A stretch of DNA of 64,000 nt from Belliella aquatica (GCF_014637795.1 NZ_BMFD01000011.1:1-64000); one strand, 5' to 3'; positions 17,660 to 26,217 are shown, counted from the stretch's first letter. Numbers and translations: made by a program. The notes: generated from the letters alone by a model not told the origin.

Positions 17660-18175
17660 ATGAAAAAGTTGCTTTATTCCTTGATCATTTTATTCTTTAT
17701 GATGTCTTGTGAAGACGATAAAGGTGATCCAATTTACACAGGTAACCAGCTAGAATACAATCTTTTTCAAGCATCAGATTTCAATTATTCAGGTAAGCTA
17801 TTAGTCAAAGAAGCTTTTGGAGGTGAACTGATCTTGGAAATTGAGCTTAAAGGAGATAAAGACAGTGAAGCTTACTTTTTTCCTGCACATTTGCATTTTG
17901 GTTCTTATGATACAGTGGATGCTCCGATGGCTTTTATTTTAGAGCCCGTTGATATCCGAACTTTAAAAAGCAGTACTGTTTTAGGAACTCTTTCCAATGG
18001 TGAAACACTGACATTTGAAGCATTTAAAAATTTTGATGGTCATATTAAAGTCCATTTAGCAGAAAGTGGACCAGATTATTTGGTGATTCTTGCAGTCGGA
18101 AATATTGGGGCGAATGCTGATGAAAATGCAGCGTTTGACAAAGATGAAATTTCGATTTGTTTGCCAAGTTTTTAA
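17660..18175 (+). CDS. lipoprotein of unknown function with a CHRD-like body
   Basis: 171 aa from the ATG at 17660 (MKKLLYSLIILFFMMSCED); an in-frame ATG 30 bp earlier would bury the signal peptide. The lipobox MMSC marks it as an SpII lipoprotein. The body has a beta-rich pattern with PAHLHFGSYDTVDAPMA and a later FDGHIKVHLAES, reminiscent of CHRD or Cu/Zn-SOD-like beta folds. That resemblance is weak. It is a single gene closed by the terminator at 18204-18230. Confidence 0.7.
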   Translation: MKKLLYSLIILFFMMSCEDDKGDPIYTGNQLEYNLFQASDFNYSGKLLVKEAFGGELILEIELKGDKDSEAYFFPAHLHFGSYDTVDAPMAFILEPVDIRTLKSSTVLGTLSNGETLTFEAFKNFDGHIKVHLAESGPDYLVILAVGNIGANADENAAFDKDEISICLPSF

Positions 18176-18203
18176 GTAACAAACGGTGATTAGGTTAAAT
18201 AGA

Positions 18204-18230
18204 AAAGCCCTGTCTGAAAGGGCTTTTTTA
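18204..18230 (+). terminator. bidirectional rho-independent terminator
   Basis: AAAGCCCT (18204-18211) pairs with AGGGCTTT (18219-18226), with T-rich flanks on both strands. It separates two convergent lipoprotein genes ending at 18175 and 18242. Confidence 0.85.
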
Positions 18231-18241
18231 TATTAAAAATT

Positions 18242-18673
18242 CTAAACACCATCTTCATCCATCACCTCAGGAGCTAGTAATCTTTTCATTCTGGAAGAGA
18301 TTTCTGTAATTTCATCGTGCATCACCTGCTGAAAAAGTTTATGCTCTTCTGGTGAAAATTCCTTCATGGGATTATGAATATGATATTTTCGTTGTACTTC
18401 ATCATCATGTGAATGCTCAAATCCTGGAACTTCACTGATATCCTTGTCCCAAATTTTAAGCTCTTCTTTTATCTCCACATAGTCGAAATTCGCTTCTTTC
18501 AATTGCTTCTCAACTTCTAGGAGTTCTTCACGAATATCGAGCGAACTTTGAAGTGTTTCATTTGCTGAGATCAAGTTCTCGTCGGAAGTCTCTTCATGTT
18601 CATGAGAAGATTTACTGTTGCATGAAAACAGTATAAAAGCGGAGAGAAATGAATATTGAATAAGCTTAAACAT
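18242..18673 (-). CDS. His/Glu-rich lipoprotein of unknown function
   Basis: 143 aa. The signal peptide ends in a lipobox (FILFSCNS). The mature part is acidic and mainly helical, with His clusters (SSHEHEETSDE near the N-terminus; FEHSHDDEVQRKYHIH near residue 90) that could bind divalent metals. It lies downstream of the TonB receptor and DEHQ lipoprotein operon but behind a terminator (18711-18744), and it has its own perfect -7 box at 18700-18707. A role in metal handling is inference. Confidence 0.65.
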   Translation of the reverse strand: MFKLIQYSFLSAFILFSCNSKSSHEHEETSDENLISANETLQSSLDIREELLEVEKQLKEANFDYVEIKEELKIWDKDISEVPGFEHSHDDEVQRKYHIHNPMKEFSPEEHKLFQQVMHDEITEISSRMKRLLAPEVMDEDGV

Positions 18674-18699
18674 ATTTTGTTTCGGGTTGATTTATAAGT

Positions 18700-18707
18700 C
18701 AAATATA
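18700..18707 (-). promoter_or_regulatory. -7 box for the His-rich lipoprotein gene
   Basis: The minus strand reads TATATTTG, a perfect TAnnTTTG match located 27 bp upstream of the ATG. It lies directly after the upstream operon's terminator. Confidence 0.55.
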
Positions 18708-18710
18708 TAA

Positions 18711-18744
18711 AAAAAGACTGCGCTAGTAAATAGGCAGTCTTTTT
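18711..18744 (-). terminator. terminator of the TonB receptor/lipoprotein operon
   Basis: An 11-bp stem (18711-18721 with 18734-18744, AAAAAGACTGC type) is followed on the minus strand by a run of seven T. It lies 24 bp past the stop at 18768. Confidence 0.85.
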
Positions 18745-18767
18745 AATTAGTATAGATGTGTTTTTAA

Positions 18768-19385
18768 TTAGTTGACAAAAACTGGGAACATAATATCTAA
18801 ATCCGTTTCTCCACCTGCATTTACAAAATCAACGAAGTTTGGATTATTTGCACCATTAAATGCCTTATTAAGATCATGTCTTAAGACCAACCTAAACATA
18901 GCATTGTTTACGATTGGAGCTTCAGCTACTCTAATAAATCCTCTTAGTCCAATAGGATTTCCATTACCATCCGCATCATCGTAGACGTAAGTAAGGATAG
19001 GAGTATCAACAAAAGCAGAACCTAAAAAATAAAATTGATGCTCATCATCTTCCTCTACGATTTCTTCTGTGATATCTTCGTTTTCAATACTATTGAACAA
19101 TTCGATTTCAACAAGATACCTTGTACCGGCAGTTAAATTGATTGTACCAATTGTAGGACTTCCACCAACTTCAAGACCTTCACTATCAATTGCAGTTACT
19201 TCAAAGGTAGAAGCTAAAGCCACACCTGCTTCATCTACTTCTGTAAATTTCAAAGTGACGTCTGTAATCAACTCTTCTTCATTTTCTAAAGTAGGATCTT
19301 CGCTATTGCAAGCCGCATTGAATCCAAGGATGGCGACAAAAAAGAAAGCTTTGAATGTGGTTTTGATTGTGCTGTTAATTTTCAT
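18768..19385 (-). CDS. TonB-receptor partner lipoprotein (DITEE...DEHQ family)
   Basis: 205 aa. A signal peptide with lipobox (FNAAC) makes this an SpII lipoprotein. The body carries EDITEEIVEEDDEHQFYF near residue 105, DDADGNGNPIGLRGF and the terminal NAGGETDLDIMFPV. From memory these are hallmarks of a Bacteroidota lipoprotein family often labelled 'type 1 periplasmic binding fold' and encoded next to TonB receptors. The conserved acidic/His cluster suggests a metal-binding or metal-handoff role at the outer membrane, by inference. It lies 29 bp downstream of the TonB receptor gene. Confidence 0.8.
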   Translation of the reverse strand: MKINSTIKTTFKAFFFVAILGFNAACNSEDPTLENEEELITDVTLKFTEVDEAGVALASTFEVTAIDSEGLEVGGSPTIGTINLTAGTRYLVEIELFNSIENEDITEEIVEEDDEHQFYFLGSAFVDTPILTYVYDDADGNGNPIGLRGFIRVAEAPIVNNAMFRLVLRHDLNKAFNGANNPNFVDFVNAGGETDLDIMFPVFVN

Positions 19386-19414
19386 TGTTTTTACTGTTAA
19401 ATATTAATAATTGG

Positions 19415-21715
19415 TTAAAATTCGTAATTGAGTTTGAGTAGGATATTCCTGCCCATTTCGTGTGTAAAGTATCTAAATCTATTCATGTAGTCTTTGTAAG
19501 AAGTATTGAATAAATTATTGACATGTAGACCTACGTTAAGTTTGTTTTTCTCAGTTTTTATGGGCGTTTGGATACCCATGTTCCATAAACTATATCCCTC
19601 AGGCGCTGATGCAAAATCGAAATCAGGTTCTCTATTCTGTTGTGCAACAATCAGATTAGAAATAAATATTTTTGAAAACGAGTTGCTTTTTCCTTGAAGG
19701 AATTTATAAGAAATGCCAGTTTCTAATCTGTCTGCCGGAATAAATGGTAGATAATTATTGTCTGTAAGGTTTTTTGCCCTGACAATGGAACCTCTTGAAA
19801 ATACCTCAAAGTGAGAGTTGATTTCATAAATTGAACTCAAGTCAATACCCCATAGAAAGGCATCAGTTTGTTGATATTCAAAAACATTGAAGCTACCTCT
19901 CAATGATACAAACTGCTGTTCTGTTGGATTGAGATAAATGTAATTATTAATTCTATTGGCATATCCGGTCAATTCAACATTCAGTTTATTTCCATTATAA
20001 CTTAATGTATTGATCCATTTATAAGATTGCTCACTCACGAAATCTGGATTTCCAATTTCAATTGCTGCGACGCCGTGGTGCAATCCTTGACTGAATTGTT
20101 CATTGATATTTGGAGGTCTCCAAGCTGTTCCAAAATTTGTATTAAAATTCAATGTTCTGCTCAAAGCATAAACACCACCAAGAAAGGCTGAGAAATTTTT
20201 GAATGTAAAATTTCGCTCCTCTAATTCACTGTTATTGAATCGTGCTGCTTCTACATATCTGTAATCATAGCGCAAACCACCCTCAATTTCTAGTGGACCA
20301 CTTGTATATTTCTCTATAGCATACACTCCAGCATTGACCATGTCATAATTGGGAATAAGCGGTACCACGCCTGTTCCTGGTATATTTGAATTTGCTTGTT
20401 GAATCAAGTTCAAACCAACCGAACCATTCCAGTTTTTTCTTGTCACGTGAGTAAAACTGAAATCAAGTGTATTAGTAAAAAGCTCCAAATCCAGTGATGG
20501 TCGTGTATTTGCCTCGCCTCTTCTTCGATCAAATTCCTGTCTTTGGTTTCGCTGAAACCCATATTGGAGGTTCAATTTTGCACCATTATTTAAATGATAA
20601 TGGCTCTTTAGCTTCAACAGCTGATGTGCAACGACTTGCTTAGGATTGTTTATTTCATAAGTAAATTCTGACTCAGAAAATGGTCTTCCATTCTGAATGA
20701 TTGCTTCTAAATCACTTAAATTACCCGTATGCGCATCTCTTAAAATTCCGATGGTAGTTTGGTAGTGACTGAAATACAGCTCGGTTCCCAATTTCTGAGT
20801 ACTGTAACCCAATGCTCCGGAGAAGTTCAATTCTCTCACACCTGTATTACCTTGGATATATTCAGGTGCTTGAATATTTCCTTGATATTTTGAAGATCCT
20901 TGGACTCTATATCCTAGTCCTTTAATTTTTTCTGAGCCTCCTGAAAAAGATGCCGCACCATTAATTCCTCTTCCATTGGTGGAGCCAATTAAATCAATTT
21001 CACCACTTTGCTCTGCTTTCACTGGAAGGGGAGAAGGATTTACAATGATGATTCCACCCATAGCTTCTGGCCCAAATCGAACCGTTTCTGCACCTTTTAC
21101 CACTGCTATTTCTTTTGCAATAAACGGATCCAATTCAGGTGCATGTTCTGAACCCCACTGTTGCCCTTCCAGACGAATTCCATTATTCAGAATCATAATT
21201 CTATTGCTATGCAATCCATGAATAACTGGTTTGGAGATATTTGATCCAGAGGAATAGGTATTGACTCCCGGAATTCTTCTTAATGAGTTTCCTAAGCTTT
21301 CACCTCTTGCATATTTGAGTTCTTCACCTCTAAGTGAATTTACTGAGGTGGTTGTAATGATGGCGTCTTGATGGCCATGAATTTCTACACCTTCCAGGTT
21401 GATATCCTCGGCATGAAGTCTAAATGTGAAATTTGAATTTGCCTTAATTTCTATTTTTTCGACAACATCAGCATGCCCTAAGTAAGATATTTTTAATTCA
21501 TAAAAACCCGGACAAAGATTATTGATTCTGAAATTACCATTTACATCAGAAATTGCACCTTTTTCTAATTCTTTGATCCAAATGTATGCAGCCTCAATGG
21601 GTTCGTTATTTTCTTCGTGTAGGATCTTTCCTCTAATTGTTATAACACAATCTTCCTGCTGCGAATACACCAACTGATTGAATAGAAGAAATAGAAATAA
21701 TAGCGAAGTTTTCAT
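19415..21715 (-). CDS. TonB-dependent outer-membrane receptor with carboxypeptidase-like domain
   Basis: 766 aa. After a signal peptide (ending LVYSQQ) come a CarboxypepD_reg-like domain (about 25-110, IRGKILHEENNEPIEAAYIWI), a plug domain (about 120-225, including NSLRRIPGVNTYSSGSNISKP) and a 22-strand barrel ending in LKLNYEF with a terminal Phe. Such receptors import scarce ligands with TonB energy. The ligand cannot be read. The partner lipoprotein, the nearby His-rich lipoprotein and the paired operators over the promoter together suggest a metal ion, possibly zinc. It is the first gene of a two-gene operon. Confidence 0.92.
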   Translation of the reverse strand: MKTSLLFLFLLFNQLVYSQQEDCVITIRGKILHEENNEPIEAAYIWIKELEKGAISDVNGNFRINNLCPGFYELKISYLGHADVVEKIEIKANSNFTFRLHAEDINLEGVEIHGHQDAIITTTSVNSLRGEELKYARGESLGNSLRRIPGVNTYSSGSNISKPVIHGLHSNRIMILNNGIRLEGQQWGSEHAPELDPFIAKEIAVVKGAETVRFGPEAMGGIIIVNPSPLPVKAEQSGEIDLIGSTNGRGINGAASFSGGSEKIKGLGYRVQGSSKYQGNIQAPEYIQGNTGVRELNFSGALGYSTQKLGTELYFSHYQTTIGILRDAHTGNLSDLEAIIQNGRPFSESEFTYEINNPKQVVAHQLLKLKSHYHLNNGAKLNLQYGFQRNQRQEFDRRRGEANTRPSLDLELFTNTLDFSFTHVTRKNWNGSVGLNLIQQANSNIPGTGVVPLIPNYDMVNAGVYAIEKYTSGPLEIEGGLRYDYRYVEAARFNNSELEERNFTFKNFSAFLGGVYALSRTLNFNTNFGTAWRPPNINEQFSQGLHHGVAAIEIGNPDFVSEQSYKWINTLSYNGNKLNVELTGYANRINNYIYLNPTEQQFVSLRGSFNVFEYQQTDAFLWGIDLSSIYEINSHFEVFSRGSIVRAKNLTDNNYLPFIPADRLETGISYKFLQGKSNSFSKIFISNLIVAQQNREPDFDFASAPEGYSLWNMGIQTPIKTEKNKLNVGLHVNNLFNTSYKDYMNRFRYFTHEMGRNILLKLNYEF

Positions 21716-21718
21716 AAA

Positions 21719-21733
21719 TGTAACAGTGTTGCA
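21719..21733 (-). promoter_or_regulatory. operator-like palindrome 1 of the TonB operon
   Basis: TGTAACAGTGTTGCA is an imperfect palindrome of the form TGnAAC-N3-GTTnCA. It lies 3 bp upstream of the receptor's start codon and shares two bases with the -7 box, so a bound repressor would cover the transcription start. A second copy lies exactly 50 bp away. Confidence 0.65.
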
Positions 21734-21739
21734 AAAATA
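21732..21739 (-). promoter_or_regulatory. -7 promoter box of the TonB operon
   Basis: The minus strand reads TATTTTTG, matching TAnnTTTG. Transcription would start near 21726, inside operator 1. The -33 region is T-rich without a clear TTG. Confidence 0.6.
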
Positions 21740-21768
21740 CTAAGATGAATTAAAAAACACTAATTAAA

Positions 21769-21783
21769 TGAAACAAAGTTGCA
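21769..21783 (-). promoter_or_regulatory. operator-like palindrome 2 of the TonB operon
   Basis: TGAAACAAAGTTGCA has the same TGnAAC-N3-GTTGCA pattern as operator 1, with 11 of 15 positions identical. It sits upstream of the promoter. The 50-bp centre spacing (about five helical turns) puts the two sites on a similar face of the DNA. The binding protein is unknown; a Fur/Zur-family regulator is the leading guess. Confidence 0.6.
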
Positions 21784-21940
21784 TTTAATTTATCGTAAAA
21801 AATAAAAAAATGAGTTACATGAAATTGTGATAAAATGCCAGAAACAGAATTAAAAAATCTCTTATTTGATAGAATATAAATTTTAAAGTGGAATTAGAAT
21901 AAAAAAGTAAAGCATTATTTTGTTTAATTAATTTTTTTGA

Positions 21941-21969
21941 TTTGATTACGCCGTTCAAAATATAGTTTG
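21941..21969 (+). promoter_or_regulatory. probable promoter of the S8 peptidase gene
   Basis: TTTG at 21941-21944 is followed after 16-18 bp by TATAGTTTG (21961-21969), which is near the Bacteroidota -33/-7 pattern with one extra spacer base. The ATG follows 33 bp later. Confidence 0.4.
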
Positions 21970-22002
21970 GACAAAATTATAAACTATAACCCTTAATTAA
22001 TT

Positions 22003-23235
22003 ATGTTAAAAAGATTCTACAGATTTATTGGGAAAAGTACTGGTTCAGCAGTATTAGCTTTGGCAGTTGTTGCAATTTCTTGTCAGGACAATATTGAACA
22101 GCCTTTATTAGAAAATGACTTTGAATTACTCGAAAGTCAACGAGGAACAATCATTCCCGGAAGCTACATTGTAGTTTTAAATCCAAGTTCTATTAATTTC
22201 AGAAAAGATGGCAGTTATGCTGAAGTAAATGCTTTTGCAAGGAAAAATGCAGAATCTCTTTTAATGAAGTATAAAATTTCATCTGATAAATTAGAATATG
22301 CATTTGGATCTGCGCTTGATGGTTTTGCAGTTAAACTATCGGATTCTGAATTTTCTGCTTTGTCCCAAGATCCATCTATTGCTTACATCGAAGCAGACCA
22401 GATTGTAACTATTTCACAGGGTAGACCTGGAGGAGGAAATGGAGGAGGGGGAGGAAGTACATCTCCATCTCAAACCATTCCTTATGGAATTACTAGAGTA
22501 GGAGGTGGCCAGACTTTCACAGGCTCTAAAAAAGCATGGGTAATTGATACAGGAATACAAATGAATCACCCTGACCTAAACGTAGATCAAACCATTGGTT
22601 TTTCTGCTTTTACAAAAGGTAAGGATGCAAGTCTTGATGATGGAAATGGCCATGGTACTCACGTAGCAGGTACAATTGCAGCGATCAATAATGATATTGG
22701 AGTAGTAGGTGTAGCTGCTGGTGCTGTTGTTGTTTCAATTAAAGTATTGGATTCTAGAGGTTCTGGCTCAAATGCTGGAGTAATAGCAGGCGTAGATTAC
22801 GTTGCTGCAAATGCAAGTAGTGGTGATGTTGCTAATATGAGTTTAGGAGGTGGAGCTTCCACAGCTTTGGATAATGCTGTTTTAGCTGCGGCTAACAATG
22901 GAATTAAATTTGTGGTTGCGGCAGGTAACTCCGGAGCTAATGCGAACAACTTTTCTCCAGCCAGAGTTAATGGTCCGAATATCTTCACGATTTCTGCGAT
23001 GAACAATACCGATACTTGGGCATCATTCTCAAACTTTGGAAATCCTCCAGTTGATTATTGTGCACCTGGTGTAGGTATCAATTCTACTTGGATCAGCAGT
23101 GGATATAGAGCTATCAGTGGCACATCTATGGCAGCACCTCATGCTGCTGGAGTTTTGATGTGGGGAAATCCAAGTACTGACGGATTTGTGAAAAATGATC
23201 CTGATGGAAATCCAGATCCAATTATTGTAAGATAA
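22003..23235 (+). CDS. S8 family (subtilisin-like) peptidase, lipoprotein
   Basis: 410 aa. A signal sequence ends in lipobox VAISC (Cys27), so the enzyme is predicted to be lipid-anchored. An inhibitor I9-like propeptide spans about 50-135, then a Gly-rich linker (RPGGGNGGGGG, 141-151). The peptidase domain shows the triad D182 (AWVIDTGIQ), H217 (GHGTHVAGT) and S375 (SGTSMAAPH), with oxyanion N309 (AAGNSG). The C-terminus is short and lacks a PKD or sorting domain. It is a single gene with its own promoter and terminator. Confidence 0.93.
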   Translation: MLKRFYRFIGKSTGSAVLALAVVAISCQDNIEQPLLENDFELLESQRGTIIPGSYIVVLNPSSINFRKDGSYAEVNAFARKNAESLLMKYKISSDKLEYAFGSALDGFAVKLSDSEFSALSQDPSIAYIEADQIVTISQGRPGGGNGGGGGSTSPSQTIPYGITRVGGGQTFTGSKKAWVIDTGIQMNHPDLNVDQTIGFSAFTKGKDASLDDGNGHGTHVAGTIAAINNDIGVVGVAAGAVVVSIKVLDSRGSGSNAGVIAGVDYVAANASSGDVANMSLGGGASTALDNAVLAAANNGIKFVVAAGNSGANANNFSPARVNGPNIFTISAMNNTDTWASFSNFGNPPVDYCAPGVGINSTWISSGYRAISGTSMAAPHAAGVLMWGNPSTDGFVKNDPDGNPDPIIVR

Positions 23236-23261
23236 AATTCAAATGATCTATTTATAAATCT

Positions 23262-23291
23262 AAAAGCCTGATCTATCTGGATCGGGCTTTT
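23262..23291 (+). terminator. rho-independent terminator after the S8 peptidase
   Basis: A 12-bp stem (23262-23273 with 23280-23291; one G-T pair) with loop TATCTG is followed by a T-rich tail. It touches the stop codon of the convergent DUF3820 gene. Confidence 0.88.
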
Positions 23292-23508
23292 ATTTTGATA
23301 ATTTTTTGAGCTGGTGCAGAATATCCTCAAGACCATTTAGTCTAATCTCGTAAAGTGTATAAAGCCACATTCCCAATTTACCTTCAGGAAAACCTTGTCC
23401 ATGCATCCAAACCAAATAATGTTCAGGGATATCACAAAGCAATTTTCCTTTATATTTTCCAAACGGCATCCGCTTGGTCACTAAATCCATCAAAATCTCT
23501 TTATCCAT
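23290..23508 (-). CDS. DUF3820 family protein
   Basis: 72 aa from the ATG at 23508 (MDKEILMDLV); the in-frame ATG at 23535 is less likely. The DUF3820 signature is clear: MPFGKYKGKLLCDIPEHYL, LGMWLYTLYEIRLNGLE and HQLKKL. These small cytosolic proteins are linked in databases to quorum-regulated virulence factors, but their biochemical role is unknown. The gene is convergent with the S8 peptidase gene. Confidence 0.85.
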   Translation of the reverse strand: MDKEILMDLVTKRMPFGKYKGKLLCDIPEHYLVWMHGQGFPEGKLGMWLYTLYEIRLNGLEDILHQLKKLSK

Positions 23509-23596
23509 AAAGTAAAAATAGAAGAACTTTTTCAAAAAGCACTTTACTGTGCTTTTTCAGATTAATGATTATCTTAGGTGTCTTAACAAAGAGACT

Positions 23597-24997
23597 ATGA
23601 AAACACTATTTTATTCTTTTCTAATGCTGTTATATTTTGTTCCGCAAGTTGACGCTCAAGACATTAAAGGAAGTTGGAAGGGAGATTTGAAAGTGATGGG
23701 ACAAAGTCTTCCATTAATTGTCCATTTTGAAGAGCAGAATGGAGAATGGACGGGGAAAATGGATAGTCCTAATCAGAATGCGATGGGAATACCCATGAAA
23801 AAAGTCCTTGCCAACGAATTGATGGTAAGTTTTGAGATGAGCATGGGAAATGCATCTTATGAAGGTGTGCTTACTAATGATGAAATCAAAGGTAATTTTT
23901 CTCAAGGAGGAATGAAGTTTCCGCTAGATTTTACACGAGCAAATCCTGAGGACATTCAGAAAAAAGAAATGCCCAAAAGACCTCAAACTCCAAAGGAGCC
24001 ATTCAATTATGATATTGAGGAAGTGAGTTTCGAAAATAAAAGTGACAATATCACATTGATGGGTACATTGACGAAACCAAAAGGAGGAGGAAAATTCCCT
24101 GCTGTAGTTTTGATCACAGGTTCGGGACCCCATACGAGAGATCATGAAATATTGGGCCATAAACCTTTTTGGGTTATAGCAGATTATCTTACAGAAAATG
24201 GAATAGTTGTTCTCCGCTATGATGAAAGAGGAATTGGGGAGTCATCAGGAGACTTTAACAGTGCAACTACTTTTGATTTAAAAAATGATGTTGTTTCAGC
24301 AATTAAATTTTTAAAAAATCATCCTTCTGTGGATTTGGGGAAAATAGGAGTGATTGGACATAGCGAGGGTGGATTGATTTCATGGATGTTGGGTTCGGAA
24401 GAAAATGATTTAAGTTTTTTAGTTTCTCTTGCTGGGCCAGTTGTGCCTATCAAGGAGTTAATGACGAAGCAAACTGAGGAAATTACTAGAGTTTCAGGAG
24501 CACCTGAGGCTGTTGTGAAAGCTTCTGTCAATAGAAATAGGGATATTTATCAAGCTGTTATTGATAGTCAGTCCGATGAAGAATGGAAAGGAGCTTTGGG
24601 GCCAATCTTTGAAGCAAATCTTAAAGAGATGAATGTACCAGAGAATATGTGGCCGAGTCAAATGACTTCTCTTCGCAATGCTTATGAAAGTCAATTGACT
24701 CCTTGGATGGTGAATTTCCTAAAAATGAATCCAGAAATTTATATCAATGATATAGATATTCCAGTGTTTGCAGCTTTCGGAACCAAAGATTTGCAAGTTG
24801 CAGCAGTTCAGAATGGAAATAGATTGACTAAGATGTTCGAAGATAAATCTAATTTATTGACGCTTAAAGTTTATAATAATCTAAACCATCTTTTTCAAAC
24901 CGCTCAAGCAGGTGGGGTCGATGAATATGGAAAAATTGAAGAAACTTTCAATGAAAAAGTACTTTCTGATATTGTCGAATTTATTAAAAAGCAATAA
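23597..24997 (+). CDS. secreted alpha/beta hydrolase with N-terminal beta domain
   Basis: 466 aa from the ATG at 23597 (MKTLFYSFLMLLYF); the earlier in-frame start at 23549 would hide the signal peptide. The mature N-terminus (about 20-135) is a small lipocalin-like or DUF-type beta domain (GSWKGDLKVMG...). It is followed by an alpha/beta hydrolase with nucleophile Ser in GVIGHSEGGLIS, Asp in AAFGTKDLQV and His in NNLNHLF. Such proteins are typically periplasmic esterases or peptidases of the BAAT/S9-like clan. The substrate is not predictable. Confidence 0.85.
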   Translation: MKTLFYSFLMLLYFVPQVDAQDIKGSWKGDLKVMGQSLPLIVHFEEQNGEWTGKMDSPNQNAMGIPMKKVLANELMVSFEMSMGNASYEGVLTNDEIKGNFSQGGMKFPLDFTRANPEDIQKKEMPKRPQTPKEPFNYDIEEVSFENKSDNITLMGTLTKPKGGGKFPAVVLITGSGPHTRDHEILGHKPFWVIADYLTENGIVVLRYDERGIGESSGDFNSATTFDLKNDVVSAIKFLKNHPSVDLGKIGVIGHSEGGLISWMLGSEENDLSFLVSLAGPVVPIKELMTKQTEEITRVSGAPEAVVKASVNRNRDIYQAVIDSQSDEEWKGALGPIFEANLKEMNVPENMWPSQMTSLRNAYESQLTPWMVNFLKMNPEIYINDIDIPVFAAFGTKDLQVAAVQNGNRLTKMFEDKSNLLTLKVYNNLNHLFQTAQAGGVDEYGKIEETFNEKVLSDIVEFIKKQ

Positions 24998-25025
24998 CCT
25001 CTATTGGATTTTAAAGTAAATAAAG

Positions 25026-25090
25026 TTGAAATAGGGTAGATATAAAGTAGAAATAAAATAGAAATAAGATAGATAAAAAGTAAAAATAAA
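25026..25090. repeat. A-rich degenerate repeat, about 10-bp period
   Basis: Successive units of the type ATAGAAATAA/GTAGAAATAA run between the hydrolase gene and the insertion sequence. A second short block of the same motif lies at 60409-60452. No gene is seen in this gap. Confidence 0.6.
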
Positions 25091-25115
25091 ACATCAAGTG
25101 AAAATCATAATATGA

Positions 25116-26033
25116 TTATCCGCTACTTTGCCAGTAGGGTTGAATTGAAGCAATAATTAACCTGTCAAATAGTCTTTCACCAAAATATCTTCTGTTGAGT
25201 TTATAGCAAAACTCGTCAAGATAATTCTGAAGCTTTTTTTCAGATACCATTTTGTATTTTGTGAGACTACTTTTAAGATTACTTATTGCTGTATGAGCCC
25301 ATTTGAGGTTGAATTTGCCTTCTTTTGAACTGGAGATTTCCTTCACATGGACGTCAATGAAATCTTCAAAATTTGAAAAGGTGGTACTTTCATCTGTCTG
25401 TAGCACAGCATTTGGATCAATTAGACCCTTGATTAGTTTCTCTGCAGTTTTGGCTTTCAAGTTATCTATCTTGTTCATTTTGAAGTATCTACAGCTTTTA
25501 TTAAGCTCTCCATTTGTGAAATCTTCCAAAACAGTTGACTCAGCCAGTACTTCAACTATTGCTTTTTGCTGGGTTCCTCTTCCTCTTTTGGATTTCTTCT
25601 TCTTTGATGATGTGGCTTTTGTTACATAAGCTTCATCATACTCAATCATGTCTTCAAGCCTGTACTCATCGTCTCTTTTGCCCATAACCACTCTTATCTT
25701 ATGACATAAGTCAAAAACTGTCTGATAACGAGTAAAACCCATCTGACGTTGAAGTTCTAGGGCACTGAAACCTTGCTTGGTTGCACTGATGAAAGTGATT
25801 GCTAATAACCAGTCCCTAAGGAAAAGATTACTATTTTCCATCACTGTACCACTTTTAAGACTGGTTCTGAAACAACACCGTTTGCATTGAAAGATGTTTT
25901 TAGAATGAAGCCAATAATGATCAATACCCTTACATTTCTTGCAGATAACGCCTTCTTTAATCCGCTTGGACTTGAAATATTCTATGCATGATTTTTCATC
26001 AGGGAATCTTTCATTAAACATTAATATATTCAT
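25116..26033 (-). CDS. IS1595 family transposase
   Basis: 305 aa. The N-terminus has a zinc ribbon with CKKC (about 32-35) and CKRC (about 50-53). The ISXO2-like DDE/DDN catalytic domain follows, with first Asp in IEYDEAYV, second Asp in LQTDEST and third acidic/Asn region in AHTAISNLKSSL. It ends in the typical YLDEFCYKLNRRYF. The gene appears full length. The last codons (YWQ...) run through the left inverted repeat, and the stop codon lies outside it. Confidence 0.92.
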   Translation of the reverse strand: MNILMFNERFPDEKSCIEYFKSKRIKEGVICKKCKGIDHYWLHSKNIFQCKRCCFRTSLKSGTVMENSNLFLRDWLLAITFISATKQGFSALELQRQMGFTRYQTVFDLCHKIRVVMGKRDDEYRLEDMIEYDEAYVTKATSSKKKKSKRGRGTQQKAIVEVLAESTVLEDFTNGELNKSCRYFKMNKIDNLKAKTAEKLIKGLIDPNAVLQTDESTTFSNFEDFIDVHVKEISSSKEGKFNLKWAHTAISNLKSSLTKYKMVSEKKLQNYLDEFCYKLNRRYFGERLFDRLIIASIQPYWQSSG

Positions 26034-26129
26034 GATCAGAACCTTTTGTTATGATCACAAGTACCAAATCTAAACAGTACAAATCAAATTAGTGTCACAG
26101 ACTGTCAATATTAAATTTGGCTACTGGCA
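25129..26129. mobile_element. IS1595-type insertion sequence, about 1.0 kb
   Basis: TGCCAGTAG at 25129-25137 and its reverse complement CTACTGGCA at 26121-26129 bracket the transposase gene, and they are proposed as the inverted repeat cores. Beyond these 9 bp the ends match poorly. The flanking 8-mers (CGCTACTT and TAATTCCG) are not identical, so no target duplication is visible. The exact ends are uncertain. Confidence 0.5.
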
Positions 26130-26189
26130 TAATTCCGTATATACATAAATCATAAATAGCTAAATTTTAAATGGACTATATGAAAATAA

Positions 26190-26217
26190 AAAAATGGACC
26201 CAGCTAGGTCCATTTTT
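26190..26217 (-). terminator. terminator of the S9 peptidase-ggt operon
   Basis: An 11-bp stem (26190-26200 with 26207-26217) with loop CAGCTA is followed by a T run on the minus strand. It lies about 50 bp past the gamma-glutamyltransferase stop. Confidence 0.85.
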
